64,000 bases of DNA, taken from the NCBI RefSeq assembly GCF_900182915.1, contig NZ_FXUG01000010.1, positions 219,914 through 283,913 on the forward strand. Reading direction: 5' to 3'. This stretch comes from Neorhodopirellula lusitana (lineage in GTDB: Bacteria; Planctomycetota; Planctomycetia; Pirellulales; Pirellulaceae). The number at the start of each line of letters is the position of its first letter. Position 1 is the first letter of the stretch. Made by a program: the position numbers and the translations under genes. Positions 8,810 to 17,720 of this stretch are shown one piece after another. The notes beneath the pieces are model-generated. The model was not told the origin of the DNA. It saw nothing but the letters and a program-made list of their open reading frames with translations, and did no database searches.

Positions 8810-8858
8810 GCCTCTCGCCTCTCGCCTCTCGCCTCTCGCCTCTCGCCTCTCGCCTCTC
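8810..8858 (+). repeat. Heptanucleotide array (GCCTCTC) x7
   Basis: Seven perfect copies of GCCTCTC follow the previous array with no gap. Both arrays share the leading GC and period 7. The array ends 41 bases before the DUF1552 start codon, so its length could alter the leader or translation of that gene if it is co-transcribed. Confidence 0.97.
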
Positions 8859-8899
8859 AAAACCTTCAGCGATCGCCCGCCCTTTCTAGGAACAAAACC

Positions 8900-10345
8900 A
8901 TGACATTGAATCTGGACTCACTGGACCGCCGGCGTTTTCTGCGTGGAACCGGCGTCGCTCTTGCCCTACCTATCTTCGGTTCTGCATCGATCCTAAACGC
9001 CGCTTCGTCGACAACCGGCCTCGGAGCAGCGGCAAAACCCCAGGGCGAAGATGACTCCCCGCGGGATGTGAAACGCTTGGCCTGTTTCTACTTCCCCGAC
9101 GGCGTCCCGATGCCGTTGGCCGAAGACCCCGCCTACCAAGATTGGTCTTGGTTCCCACACGGCAACGGCACTGACTTCACTTACACGAAGTGCATGGAAG
9201 TCTTTCAGCCATTGAGAGACCAGATCACGGTACTGTCAGGCTTTTCACATCCGGATGTGCGTCAGGTTCACGGTCACTCCAACGCCGACCAATTCTTGAC
9301 CGCGGCTTCCACCGGATCCGACGGTCCATACAAAAACTCGATCTCCCTGGACCAAGTCTACGCAAACCACGTTGGCGATCAGACTCGGTTTTCGTCCTTG
9401 GTGCTGTCGACTGACGGAGGAACCGGAACGCCACGCGGCACGCACACGATGTCGTTCAACCGCACCGGGCGTGCGATCCCCGCCGAACACCGGCCCAAGC
9501 GTGTCTTCGACATGCTGTTTGTCAAACGCGATGCCGACGCCGCGCGACGTCTCGCGTTGAGCAAGAGCGTTCTGGACGACCTGCTTGGCGATGCCAAAAG
9601 CCTGCGTCGTGACTTGGCCAGCGATGACCGACTGCGACTGGACGAATACCTCGATTCGGTGCGTCAGGCCGAGCAGCACGTTGAAAAAGCCAAACGCTGG
9701 GTCAACACTCCGTTGCCAAACGTGGAAACCGGGGATCTCGATCTAGACGTTTCGCCGGAAGATCCACAGCGTTACGTCCAAACGATGTTTGAACTGATCT
9801 ACCTGGCATTCCGCACCGATTCCACGCGAGTAGCGACCTACCAAATCGGCCGTGAAAATGCTTTCGGGATCAGTGATCGCTTAGCACGTGCGGTTGGCTT
9901 CAACTTAGCGCACGCTCTGTCGCACGAAACCAAGCAACCCGGTGGCTGGGAACGCTTTTCGACCTACTGCGGATTCCTGAACCGAGAGTTCTATCGGTTC
10001 GCGTCTCGCCTCCAAGACACCCCAGAACCCGCTGGCGAAGGCACTATGCTGGACAACACCTTGTTGCTTCTCGGCTCCGCATCCAGCGCGTTCCACCTAT
10101 CGCAAAACTACCCAGTCATCCTGGCTGGCGGAAAATCGATGAGCTTCAAGCACGGACAATTTCTGAACTACGCCGGTTCCGGTGCAGTCGGCGGTTCCTG
10201 GGACGGCAAGCCCGAACCCTGGATGCGAGAACCGACCCGGGACGACCAGCCTCTGACGCAAGTATTCGTCACCATGCTGCAGCAACTGGGAATCGAAACC
10301 GAAAGCTTCGCCGGTCGCACCGGCGGCTTGTCGGACTTGGTCTAG
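8900..10345 (+). CDS. DUF1552 protein, Tat-exported
   Basis: A 481-residue protein of the DUF1552 family (alkaline-phosphatase-like superfamily, related to DUF1501). The N-terminus has a twin-arginine signal, D-R-R-R-F-L-R-G-T-G, followed by a hydrophobic stretch ending in N-A-A-S, so it is probably exported folded with a cofactor or metal. Family blocks visible are R-L-A-C-F-Y-F-P-D-G-V-P-M-P, the W-S-W-F-P-H-G region, the H-G-H-S-N-A-D-Q-F-L-T block, and a C-terminal L-G-S-A-S-S-A-F-H. It is the usual partner of the DUF1592 protein encoded just upstream; the two probably act together outside the cytoplasmic membrane. The paralogue at 46388-47785 has the same blocks. Substrate and reaction are unknown. 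Confidence 0.93.
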   Translation: MTLNLDSLDRRRFLRGTGVALALPIFGSASILNAASSTTGLGAAAKPQGEDDSPRDVKRLACFYFPDGVPMPLAEDPAYQDWSWFPHGNGTDFTYTKCMEVFQPLRDQITVLSGFSHPDVRQVHGHSNADQFLTAASTGSDGPYKNSISLDQVYANHVGDQTRFSSLVLSTDGGTGTPRGTHTMSFNRTGRAIPAEHRPKRVFDMLFVKRDADAARRLALSKSVLDDLLGDAKSLRRDLASDDRLRLDEYLDSVRQAEQHVEKAKRWVNTPLPNVETGDLDLDVSPEDPQRYVQTMFELIYLAFRTDSTRVATYQIGRENAFGISDRLARAVGFNLAHALSHETKQPGGWERFSTYCGFLNREFYRFASRLQDTPEPAGEGTMLDNTLLLLGSASSAFHLSQNYPVILAGGKSMSFKHGQFLNYAGSGAVGGSWDGKPEPWMREPTRDDQPLTQVFVTMLQQLGIETESFAGRTGGLSDLV

Positions 10346-10787
10346 CGACGGCAAAGTCGAATCCCAATATCCAGGTAGCCGCCTTGCGGCAGCCTCAACC
10401 GGACGTGGTTAGATTCGGCAAGACGACACAATGCCACAGACCGATCATCTTTAAATAGCGTGTCGTCCATCGATACTCACGCAATTGGTCGTGTTAGCGA
10501 TGCATATTAGCGTCGCCCTCGCTTCGATTGCGTTTGACTGGCCGAGGCTTCTCACTCGTTGCGGAAAGCTCCACAAGTGAGCTCGAGTGCGGTAAACTTG
10601 AAACGCGTCCAGTATCCAGGCTGCCGCGACAAGTTCAACGCGTTCCACTTCTTGCTGCCAGGCAACGGCCTGCCTGTGCGAAGTCCGATACGCAACCGTT
10701 GTCTTGCGACCGGTCCTGTTTTCTATTTTGAATTTCCACATTCGTGCTGCATGCGTAATTTGGTCTGACCCAAAGAATTCCCACGCG
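10346..10787 (+). other. Intergenic stretch with a short hairpin
   Basis: No gene seen. A stem-loop GCCGC-CTT-GCGGC at 10378-10390, with flanking AGG/CCT pairing, lies about 30 bases after the DUF1552 stop and may end or stabilise the transcript, but there is no T-tract. Open frames in this stretch have no recognisable content. Confidence 0.45.
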
Positions 10788-12467
10788 ATGACAAAGCGAA
10801 ATCGGAGATTGGCGATCAGGCTGGCGATTTGTTTGATCGTCGGCTTCGGATTGTGGGGTCTGCCGCGTCTGGCAAGTTATGTGGGCGCGACTCGCAGGGT
10901 CGCTGTCCCGTTGAAGCCGGGGAATGTCAAAGCACCGACCCAACGCAGTATCGAGTGGCGAGACAGTTCCGAGTTGACGGAGAAGATCTTGCAGTACTGG
11001 TCAGCCAAACCGCTTGGCGATTGGCAATCAAAAGGCAAGATCGACATACCGCGTGCTCTGATGGCCCGATTCATGTTGCGGCAAGATTTGGATGCCGCAA
11101 ACGCGTTTTTTGTCAAGCAAGAACCCTGGGGCAATCCTGGTTCCACTTGGGCTGGCCACCCCAACGGAGATTACGATTTCACTTTGGCGGGGCTCACTCC
11201 CATCTTATTCCTGTTCGGTGAGGATCCTGAAACGCTTTACCCCGAAACACGCGACCACTTGATCAAGACGCTTTTACCACTCGATGGTGGTGACCCGATC
11301 GTCACGGTGCCACGCACGTTCGGCTTGGTGCCGGATACCGAGAATCACCTCTTGATGACGGAGGGTTCGCGTTATCTCAAGAATCGGTGGTTGATGCAGC
11401 ATGGCAGCCAACTCCCCAAGCACGACAACATCGCTAACGGGTTGGAAGCCTGGTTGTTGAATTTGATAGAAGAACTTCGATCAGCCGGGCTCTACGAGTT
11501 CAACTCCATTCCCTACGAAGGATACACGCTGACGGCGTTGCTAAACCTGGAAGCGTTTGGTTCAGCGGAGGTGCAAGCCTCGGCGAGGGAGCTACTTGAT
11601 CAACTGAACTGGGCCTACGCCCTGAGCAGCCTGAGTTTCCGACGCTACCCACCATTTCGGCGTCAATACAAACATGCCGGCGACACATCACTGTCCGGCG
11701 ATCGCCATGTCGCGTTGATCAAACCTTGGATCAGCTTGCTGCCCGAGGGTCCGACAGGTTTGCGGCTCAAGCAAAGTCAGCATATCGCGATCTGGGCGTG
11801 CTGGTCGACATACCGTTTGCCCGACCAAACCGCGAAATGGATCGTCAACAAACCTTCCAATTACTTTGTCCGATTCGGGCACGGGCCAGACAGTTCGCCG
11901 GAGATCTATTCAGGCGGCCCCGGCTATCTATTGAGCGCAGGCGGCGTCAATCGAGGCAGTCAATCGCTGATCGTCGCTCGGCCAATTACGCTGATGCTTG
12001 ATGATGGAGCAAACGATCTTTCAAAGGTGTTGCATCTGTCGGGCCCTGGCGAAGATTTTCGGCATTGGAACAACACGGGAGTCTGGAAACGGTTTGCCGT
12101 GGCAGCCGGGCCTGTTCAGATTCCCGCAAACTGGAGACCTGATGCTCAATCCGACTTATGGGCGGTCTACCATCGCGATCAAGGCCAATGCATCGGAGTC
12201 CACTCAAACAAAAGTCTCGGTCTCGTGCACCTCGTTCATTCAGACGATCCCAAACAGGCCTTGGCCCAGCTACAAGAAGCAAACCCAAACGCGAAACGGC
12301 TGCAAACCACCTTCAAAATCCCAGGCGGTGAACGGATCCACTACGACGTCCACGCCGAACATGACCGCTGGGTCATCCAACAAGTCGACAACCAAATCAT
12401 CGACCGCAACTACGACCAATGGCCAGCAATGCAAGGCACACTCAACGACATGCCATGCGCGAATTGA
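10788..12467 (+). CDS. Membrane-anchored protein, possible alpha/alpha toroid fold
   Basis: A 559-residue protein with an N-terminal signal anchor (basic K-R-N-R-R, then L-A-I-C-L-I-V-G-F-G-L-W-G-L). The first half is helix-rich and contains T-E-N-H-L-L-M-T-E-G-S-R-Y-L, with paired N and H as in the active sites of several polysaccharide lyases with an (alpha/alpha)6 toroid; a second half of beta character follows (about residue 330 on). I cannot name the family. The frame is open back to 10704, but the ATG at 10788 gives a proper signal anchor. It opens a region of sulfatases and GH43-like genes, so a role in polysaccharide breakdown is plausible but unproven. Confidence 0.75.
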   Translation: MTKRNRRLAIRLAICLIVGFGLWGLPRLASYVGATRRVAVPLKPGNVKAPTQRSIEWRDSSELTEKILQYWSAKPLGDWQSKGKIDIPRALMARFMLRQDLDAANAFFVKQEPWGNPGSTWAGHPNGDYDFTLAGLTPILFLFGEDPETLYPETRDHLIKTLLPLDGGDPIVTVPRTFGLVPDTENHLLMTEGSRYLKNRWLMQHGSQLPKHDNIANGLEAWLLNLIEELRSAGLYEFNSIPYEGYTLTALLNLEAFGSAEVQASARELLDQLNWAYALSSLSFRRYPPFRRQYKHAGDTSLSGDRHVALIKPWISLLPEGPTGLRLKQSQHIAIWACWSTYRLPDQTAKWIVNKPSNYFVRFGHGPDSSPEIYSGGPGYLLSAGGVNRGSQSLIVARPITLMLDDGANDLSKVLHLSGPGEDFRHWNNTGVWKRFAVAAGPVQIPANWRPDAQSDLWAVYHRDQGQCIGVHSNKSLGLVHLVHSDDPKQALAQLQEANPNAKRLQTTFKIPGGERIHYDVHAEHDRWVIQQVDNQIIDRNYDQWPAMQGTLNDMPCAN

Positions 12468-13111
12468 CACGATCCGTTCAAGACAACTCATCGCCTCGCC
12501 TCCCGAACACCCTCCACAAGATTCACCTACCCACGCCACCCCATGAGCGGCGATGCCAGTGTCGCCGAACGCTCCGCGGTCGGATTCCTAACGCACCGAT
12601 CGTGGAGCGTTCGGCCACATCGGGATCGACCGGAAGTTGGAACCACACCACTTTCTGCGTTTGGCAAACCGAAAATCTCGGTCCCTGTCCCCCAGCAAGT
12701 TCCGGCTTTGAATGATGTGCAGCGATGAGAACTGCTTCACCGACCGGGTTTCGCATCAATGCTGCGAAGATCTCATCGCTGTCGGCGCGGCGGTGAACGC
12801 TGGCGGTGTAAACTCAGGAGGACGAGCGACCAACCTGGGTTGCCTCAGTAAGAAGTAGAAGCCAGCAGGCTCTCTTTTGCGTACAGCCAACGAGACAAGG
12901 AAAGTGGGTGGCCCCTGGCTTCCGTCCTGGTTTCCGCCTCAGCTGGAAGGCTTCAAGTCGGCCCACTTACCGCCATCCGTTGATATTCGACCATGATTCT
13001 CGTTAATTGCCGACCCACTGAGTAGGCTGGAAGCGGTCGACCAATTCATCCCGTCTATGCTGATCAGTCGCCGACTGTGTCTTGATGGGATAGGTTCGTG
13101 AACATTCCACC
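12468..13111 (+). other. Intergenic stretch with a strong hairpin
   Basis: No gene is supported. Short open frames overlap on both strands. The notable content is the hairpin at 12564-12615, listed separately. The remaining sequence shows no motif I recognise. Confidence 0.5.
12564..12615 (+). other. 20-base-pair hairpin with G-U pairs on the plus strand
   Basis: Arms at 12564-12583 and 12596-12615 pair over 20 positions, 18 Watson-Crick and two G-U when read as plus-strand RNA, around a 12-base loop. On the opposite strand the two G-U pairs would be A-C mismatches, which favours a plus-strand transcript. There is no T-tract, so it is not a simple Rho-independent terminator; a 3' stabilising structure or small RNA are options. 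Confidence 0.55.
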
Positions 13112-14203
13112 ATGCTAATACCTCACCCGCCCCTCCAAACCGAGATCCATCCCTTGCCCGCTCGAACGATCCGTTTAGTTCTTTCTCTCTGCATCAGCAT
13201 CGGTTTCAATGCGCTCGTTTCGGCTGACGAATTACTGCTCGCGGATCGGCTTGAGTATCGAGGCGTCGCGGTCGAGGATCCGGCCATGACAACATGGGGA
13301 TCGAGCCCATTGAAAGATGACCAGGGCGTTTACCATTTGTTTGTTGCACGTTGGCCGAGTTCGTTGAAAGTGAATCCGGGCTGGAGATCCCATTCCGAGA
13401 TCGCTCACTTTTGCGCACCATCACCGACGGGACCGTTCCAGTTTCAGGAAGTCGCGTTAGCGGGGACGCACAAGGACGGCAATTGGGAAAAGTTTGCTCC
13501 CCACAATCCGCTGATCAAGAAGTTCGGTGACACTTACGCACTGATTTACATCGCGCGCATGAACCCCAAGGCGAACAACACTCAGCGAATTGGCTTGGCC
13601 ACTTCATCGTCACTCTCCGGGCCATGGCATCGACGCGACGAACCACTTCTCTCGCCGTCGATTGTGGAGGGTGAGAACTGGACGTTTGGTTCGGGGGTCG
13701 GCGTCAACAATCCCGCCATGTTGCAGATGCCTGACGGTCGTTTTTTCCTCTACTTCAAAGCCAAGAAGAAATCGGGCGGTGCCGCCAAGATGGGGCTCGC
13801 CATTGCAGATCACTTGGAAGGTCCGTACGTGATTCAAAAGGACCCGGTCACCGACAACCAAGCCAGTGTGGAAGACGGCTATGTCTTCTTGGGCTCGGAC
13901 CAGAGGGTCCATTTCATCACCACCGACAATCACGGTATCCTTCAGAAAGGCGGCGGGTTGCACTGGGTGTCGGATGACGGGCTGAAGTTCCGATCGCCTA
14001 CCCAGGCGTATTACCCACTGGATCATTACATTAAAAAGGCAGATTACCCCAACGCGAAAACCATCTACGGCCCAGGAATTTGGAAGTGCGAGCGGCCGCA
14101 GATCCTAGTTGAGAATGGTGAACCGAAATGGCTCTATGCTCCGTCAGGGATATCGCTCGATGGCGACCCTGCCACCGAATCACATGTCTTTGAGATCAAG
14201 TAG
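13112..14203 (+). CDS. Secreted GH43-like five-bladed beta-propeller glycosidase
   Basis: A 363-residue protein with a signal sequence (about residues 18-38, ending in S-A-D-E). The rest shows recurring beta-propeller blade edges: W-G-S-S-P with L-F-V-A-R-W, S-H-S-E-I-A-H-F, H-N-P-L-I-K-K-F-G-D-T-Y, G-V-N-N-P-A-M-L with F-F-L-Y-F-K-A, and V-E-D-G-Y-V-F-L. This matches secreted GH43/sucrase-like enzymes found beside sulfatases in planctomycetes and Bacteroidetes. Catalytic acids cannot be assigned with certainty; the E of V-E-D-G-Y is a candidate. A paralogue with the same blocks is at 23185-24270 on the opposite strand. Likely role: removing sugar residues from sulfated glycans. Confidence 0.83.
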   Translation: MLIPHPPLQTEIHPLPARTIRLVLSLCISIGFNALVSADELLLADRLEYRGVAVEDPAMTTWGSSPLKDDQGVYHLFVARWPSSLKVNPGWRSHSEIAHFCAPSPTGPFQFQEVALAGTHKDGNWEKFAPHNPLIKKFGDTYALIYIARMNPKANNTQRIGLATSSSLSGPWHRRDEPLLSPSIVEGENWTFGSGVGVNNPAMLQMPDGRFFLYFKAKKKSGGAAKMGLAIADHLEGPYVIQKDPVTDNQASVEDGYVFLGSDQRVHFITTDNHGILQKGGGLHWVSDDGLKFRSPTQAYYPLDHYIKKADYPNAKTIYGPGIWKCERPQILVENGEPKWLYAPSGISLDGDPATESHVFEIK

Positions 14204-14355
14204 CCAGCAGAGGCTCAAGTAGTCAAATGGGGCAACGAGTGACAGGTCATTCTATTTACGAAGCGAACACATTCTTGAACCAGCCAACGTGTTTGGTGAC
14301 CGGACCCTGGCGAAGTTCGCTAAACTGTGGTGATCAAATCACAAAGGTAGCCGCC

Positions 14356-14895
14356 ATGATGCAGACGCTTGCAACCCTACTTGTCGTCTTGGCATCACTC
14401 GTTTTTTCGGAAAGCGTTGCCGCTTCGGATCCGATCCCACCCGTGTTCTCGATCACCACCAAACGGGAAAGCGACAAGGTCGACGTGTTCGTACAGGACA
14501 ACACGACGGTCATCTCGATTCGCAGTCCGTTCGGTATTAGCAACGCAGTCGTTGAACGAAGGCGCGAGAAATGGCCGGAGCGTGTGACACTGCACGTACA
14601 TTTGAAGGGATTGGAAAACTTTCAAATAGCGAATGGAAAGGTAACTCTGGAAGCTGCCGTTTCGGGCTACGGTGAACAAATGCGTGTCCGCTTGTGGAAG
14701 GACAAAAACGAAGACGCACCGCTGGATCCGAAAAACCAGTACTGGATGGAGATCCGCAGGATTGACGGTAAAAGGAATCCGGTTCAAGCAGGTTCGCTGA
14801 AAGAGGGCTACTTCGAGATGAAGTTGCCCAAGCAACTGTTGGAAGACAACTCGAAGTCAATCACAATCAGCTGGATTGATTTTTACCGAGGCTAG
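14356..14895 (+). CDS. Small secreted protein of unknown function
   Basis: A 179-residue protein with a clear signal sequence (M-M-Q-T-L-A-T-L-L-V-V-L-A-S-L-V-F, cleavage near V-A-A-S). The mature part is a predicted beta-sandwich of about 155 residues with no cysteines or recognisable active-site motif. The frame is open from 14227, but the ATG at 14356 fits the signal sequence. It lies between the GH43-like gene and a broken sulfatase, in the same orientation. I do not recognise the family. Confidence 0.75.
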   Translation: MMQTLATLLVVLASLVFSESVAASDPIPPVFSITTKRESDKVDVFVQDNTTVISIRSPFGISNAVVERRREKWPERVTLHVHLKGLENFQIANGKVTLEAAVSGYGEQMRVRLWKDKNEDAPLDPKNQYWMEIRRIDGKRNPVQAGSLKEGYFEMKLPKQLLEDNSKSITISWIDFYRG

Positions 14896-15062
14896 CGGCA
14901 ACGATCCGATCACAGTCGTCTACAATGCGAGCCATTCCCGCTGGCGATTAGGTCAGCACAAGCGGCATCAGCGCATGAGTCTCTAAGCCAACTGCGATAA
15001 CAATGCACCATTGGCGGGCAATTTCGAAACAAGCAAAACGCACTTTCAGCCTACGAGGGCCA

Positions 15063-15093
15063 GCAAGACGGTATCACTCGCAAGACGGTATCA
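15063..15093 (+). repeat. 14-base direct repeat, period 17
   Basis: GCAAGACGGTATCA occurs at 15063-15076 and again at 15080-15093, about 70 bases upstream of the broken sulfatase start. It may be a pair of regulator sites or a local duplication. Confidence 0.7.
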
Positions 15094-15160
15094 TCAGTGC
15101 ACTACTGGAACGACGACGCTGCGACTCTTGATCCGGCCTACTCGACTTTTCGAACGTGTT

Positions 15161-15931
15161 ATGAAGTTCTTATCGATCGCATTATTGTCCTGCCCGCTAT
15201 TTGCAATCGGACTGATCCAATCAACGACAGCCGCACAGCCGCCCAACGCAATCATTTTTCACGTCGACGACCTCGGTTGGCAGGATGTTCAGATCGACGA
15301 TGTTGACGATCCTTGTCCCTATGAGACCCAGAACTTGGTAAAGCTATCGGAGGCGGGAATGATGTTCACTCAGGCGTACTCACCGACTCCCACATGCTCT
15401 CCTTCACATGCTGGCATCATCACGGGACAGCATCCCGCAAAAATCAAACTCACGCACGTTGACCTTGGCAACGTTCCAACCGAGCGTGCGACGGAACGAT
15501 TGGTGGCTCCTTACCTGCAATCGCATCTGGACTTGGATTTACTGACGTTAGCTGATGCCATGAAGCAAAACGGTTATCGAACTGGCCATGTCGGCAAGTG
15601 GCACGTCGGTCTGACCGCGTCCAGCTTCGGCTTCGATTTTGTGAACCCAACCCGTGGTATTCATCGGGGGATGGGCGACCGCACCAAGGACTTCGCCACC
15701 GCCGACGACAAAACCTATCCGCTCAGCAAACAGAAATACCCGCCGCTAAGCCCGAAGAAGCCTAATGGAATTTCGTATCCCTTCGACGAACTAACGCAGT
15801 CCGCGATCGAATTCATTGACGACAGCAACGAGGAACCATTCTTTCTGAACCTATGCCACCGGATGGTTCACTGGCCCGTGCTGACGCGTAACGGGGAACT
15901 GCTCGAACATGACTGCGACAAGTTTGGTTAG
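15161..15931 (+). pseudogene. Truncated sulfatase with altered formylglycine motif
   Basis: The 256-residue product begins like a type I sulfatase: a signal sequence, then N-A-I-I-F-H-V-D-D-L-G-W with the metal-binding Asp pair, G-K-W-H-V, and H-W-P near the end. Two things are wrong. The formylglycine motif reads C79-S-P-S-H83, with His where the Arg of CxPSR is needed for recognition by the maturation system. The protein also stops at about half the usual 450-500 residues, before the second metal-binding region. A different frame (15909-16115) follows and ends in an unrelated-looking 68-residue tail, consistent with a deletion that joined two genes. The start at 15161 is preferred over 15011 because it carries the signal sequence. 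Most likely a dead gene within the sulfatase cluster. Confidence 0.75.
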
Positions 15932-16122
15932 CGCGGCCGCCCAAGACGCTCCCGTCCCAGCACCCGAACGACTGGGCATGAAGTATCCGGCTACAATCGA
16001 TTCAGATGGTCACTCGGTCAGCGTCGTGATTCCAAAAGAAAGTCCGGCCTACCGCTTCCTGTTCGTCGACGCCAATCACTTCTTGCATCACAGCGAAATA
16101 CAACCCACCAAGTAAGACCGCA

Positions 16123-17709
16123 ATGAAAACAACACTATTGCTAATCATCATCGGCTTCGCGGTTGTTACCGATTCGGTGCACGCTGCGGAGCAGGTTCCT
16201 GGCCCCCAGAGGCGAGCAAATCCCAGTACGCCATCAAAGTCCCGTACGCCAGCCAAGCCCAACGTCATCTTTATTAAGACGGATGACCAGCGACTCGACT
16301 CGCTTAGCATGACGGGGCATCCGGTAACGAAGACGCCCAACATTGACCAATTGGCCGCGGATGGGGTTTTCTTCAGCAACGCGTTCATCACCAGCCCGAT
16401 CTGCGGGCCAAGTCGCAGTAACTTCTTTACCGGCCAATGGGAGCGAAAGAACCGACAGGGGTTCTACCACGTTTCCAAGAACCACATTCCCCATCATGTG
16501 TTTGACCAAAGCTGGATCATGCAACTGAAGTCAGCCGGATATTTCACGGGCTACATCGGAAAGCATCATGCGACGATTGGACCGGCGAAAGAACGCAATC
16601 GCTACATGAAAGAGAACATCGATTTCTGCTATATGAAAGGCGGCCATCTTGGTTTTGATTTGATGAAGCACAAGGAGTTCCAAAACCTCAAACAGAGTTC
16701 CCAGATCGAAGGACTCTACGAGGCGACGGAGGTATTCATGCGACCTGAAAAAGACAAGGACTACTTCTTCGACAATGCCCACGAATCCGTCTCCGATTTT
16801 CTGAACCGTCGAGATCACGGAAAGCCGTTTGCACTCTCACTGAACGTCAACTTGCCTCATGCTTCCAGCATTGGTGGCATGGGAGCGAAAGACACCGACC
16901 CCGAGATGTACCGTACGCTCTACAATGATGCGCAAGACGACTTCGTCTTTCCCGATGGATATCCGGCCATCAAAGTGCCATTGCCGGAAAAGGTTTTTCG
17001 CCAAGACGAGTTGATGCGGTACTACCGCACAACGAACCCGGCAGCGTTATTAAACAAGAAGACCAAGATGGCCCGCGCTGTCACGGCAATCGACATGATG
17101 ATCGGTAAGCTACGAAAGCAATTGGAGGAAATGGGAATTGCTGAAAACACGATCATTGTCTTTGCTTCCGATCACGGCCTACTACTCGGTGAGCACGGAC
17201 TGGGTGGAAAGACCTTTCTGTATGACGAGTGTGTCCGCATTCCGATGATCTTCTACTCCCCCTACTTTTCAACAAAACAGCGGGGAACCACGGTGGATGA
17301 ATTGGTCGTCGGTCAAGACTTGCCGGCCACGATTTTGCAAATGTGCGGAATAGCCGTGCCAGATTCCTATCAAGGCAAGAGCATGCTTCCGCTGATGGAA
17401 GGCAAATCGGTCCAATGGCGCAAAGAAGTCTTTTGTGAGAACCTATTCACCGACCAGGGCTATCCGCGAATGGAAGCGGTGCGTAGCGACGAATGGAAGT
17501 ACATTCGCTACTTCTCGAAAGAGAACGATCGGATGAAGTATCTGCCCGACGCGTCGATCGATGGAGAGCAGCCCGTTTATGAAGAGCTATTCCATGTCAA
17601 GGACGATCCCAAGGAGCAGATTAACCTAGCCTCCAACCCAGAGTTCGCAGCAGTGCTTGCAACGTATCGCAATCGCTGTCAGGAACTTGTGACCGAGTTA
17701 GCAAAATAA
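16123..17709 (+). CDS. Secreted type I sulfatase (CxPSR)
   Basis: A 528-residue sulfatase with a signal sequence (residues 1-21). The N-terminal metal site is I-K-T-D-D-Q, the formylglycine motif is C94-G-P-S-R98 followed by T-G-Q, the lysine/histidine pair is G-K-H-H, and the distal metal site is F-A-S-D-H-G-L-L-L-G-E-H-G. All expected catalytic elements are present, so the enzyme is probably active after conversion of C94 by a formylglycine-generating system. The D-H-G and G-E-H-G-L-G-G-K-T pattern resembles the choline-sulfatase/iduronate-sulfatase-like branch of S1. It is 11 bases upstream of the next sulfatase, so they form an operon. Substrate is likely a sulfated algal or animal glycan; the exact specificity cannot be read from sequence. 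Confidence 0.95.
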   Translation: MKTTLLLIIIGFAVVTDSVHAAEQVPGPQRRANPSTPSKSRTPAKPNVIFIKTDDQRLDSLSMTGHPVTKTPNIDQLAADGVFFSNAFITSPICGPSRSNFFTGQWERKNRQGFYHVSKNHIPHHVFDQSWIMQLKSAGYFTGYIGKHHATIGPAKERNRYMKENIDFCYMKGGHLGFDLMKHKEFQNLKQSSQIEGLYEATEVFMRPEKDKDYFFDNAHESVSDFLNRRDHGKPFALSLNVNLPHASSIGGMGAKDTDPEMYRTLYNDAQDDFVFPDGYPAIKVPLPEKVFRQDELMRYYRTTNPAALLNKKTKMARAVTAIDMMIGKLRKQLEEMGIAENTIIVFASDHGLLLGEHGLGGKTFLYDECVRIPMIFYSPYFSTKQRGTTVDELVVGQDLPATILQMCGIAVPDSYQGKSMLPLMEGKSVQWRKEVFCENLFTDQGYPRMEAVRSDEWKYIRYFSKENDRMKYLPDASIDGEQPVYEELFHVKDDPKEQINLASNPEFAAVLATYRNRCQELVTELAK

Positions 17710-17720
17710 CAGTTGAAAAC

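Noticed and set aside
8761..8858. CRISPR array
   Set aside because: Direct tandem seven-base units without spacers; not a repeat-spacer pattern.
10378..10390. Rho-independent terminator after the DUF1552 gene
   Set aside because: The stem is real but short and is not followed by a T-tract.
15909..16115. Separate 68-residue gene after the broken sulfatase
   Set aside because: It begins inside the sulfatase end with no own start signal; more likely a fused remnant than a gene.
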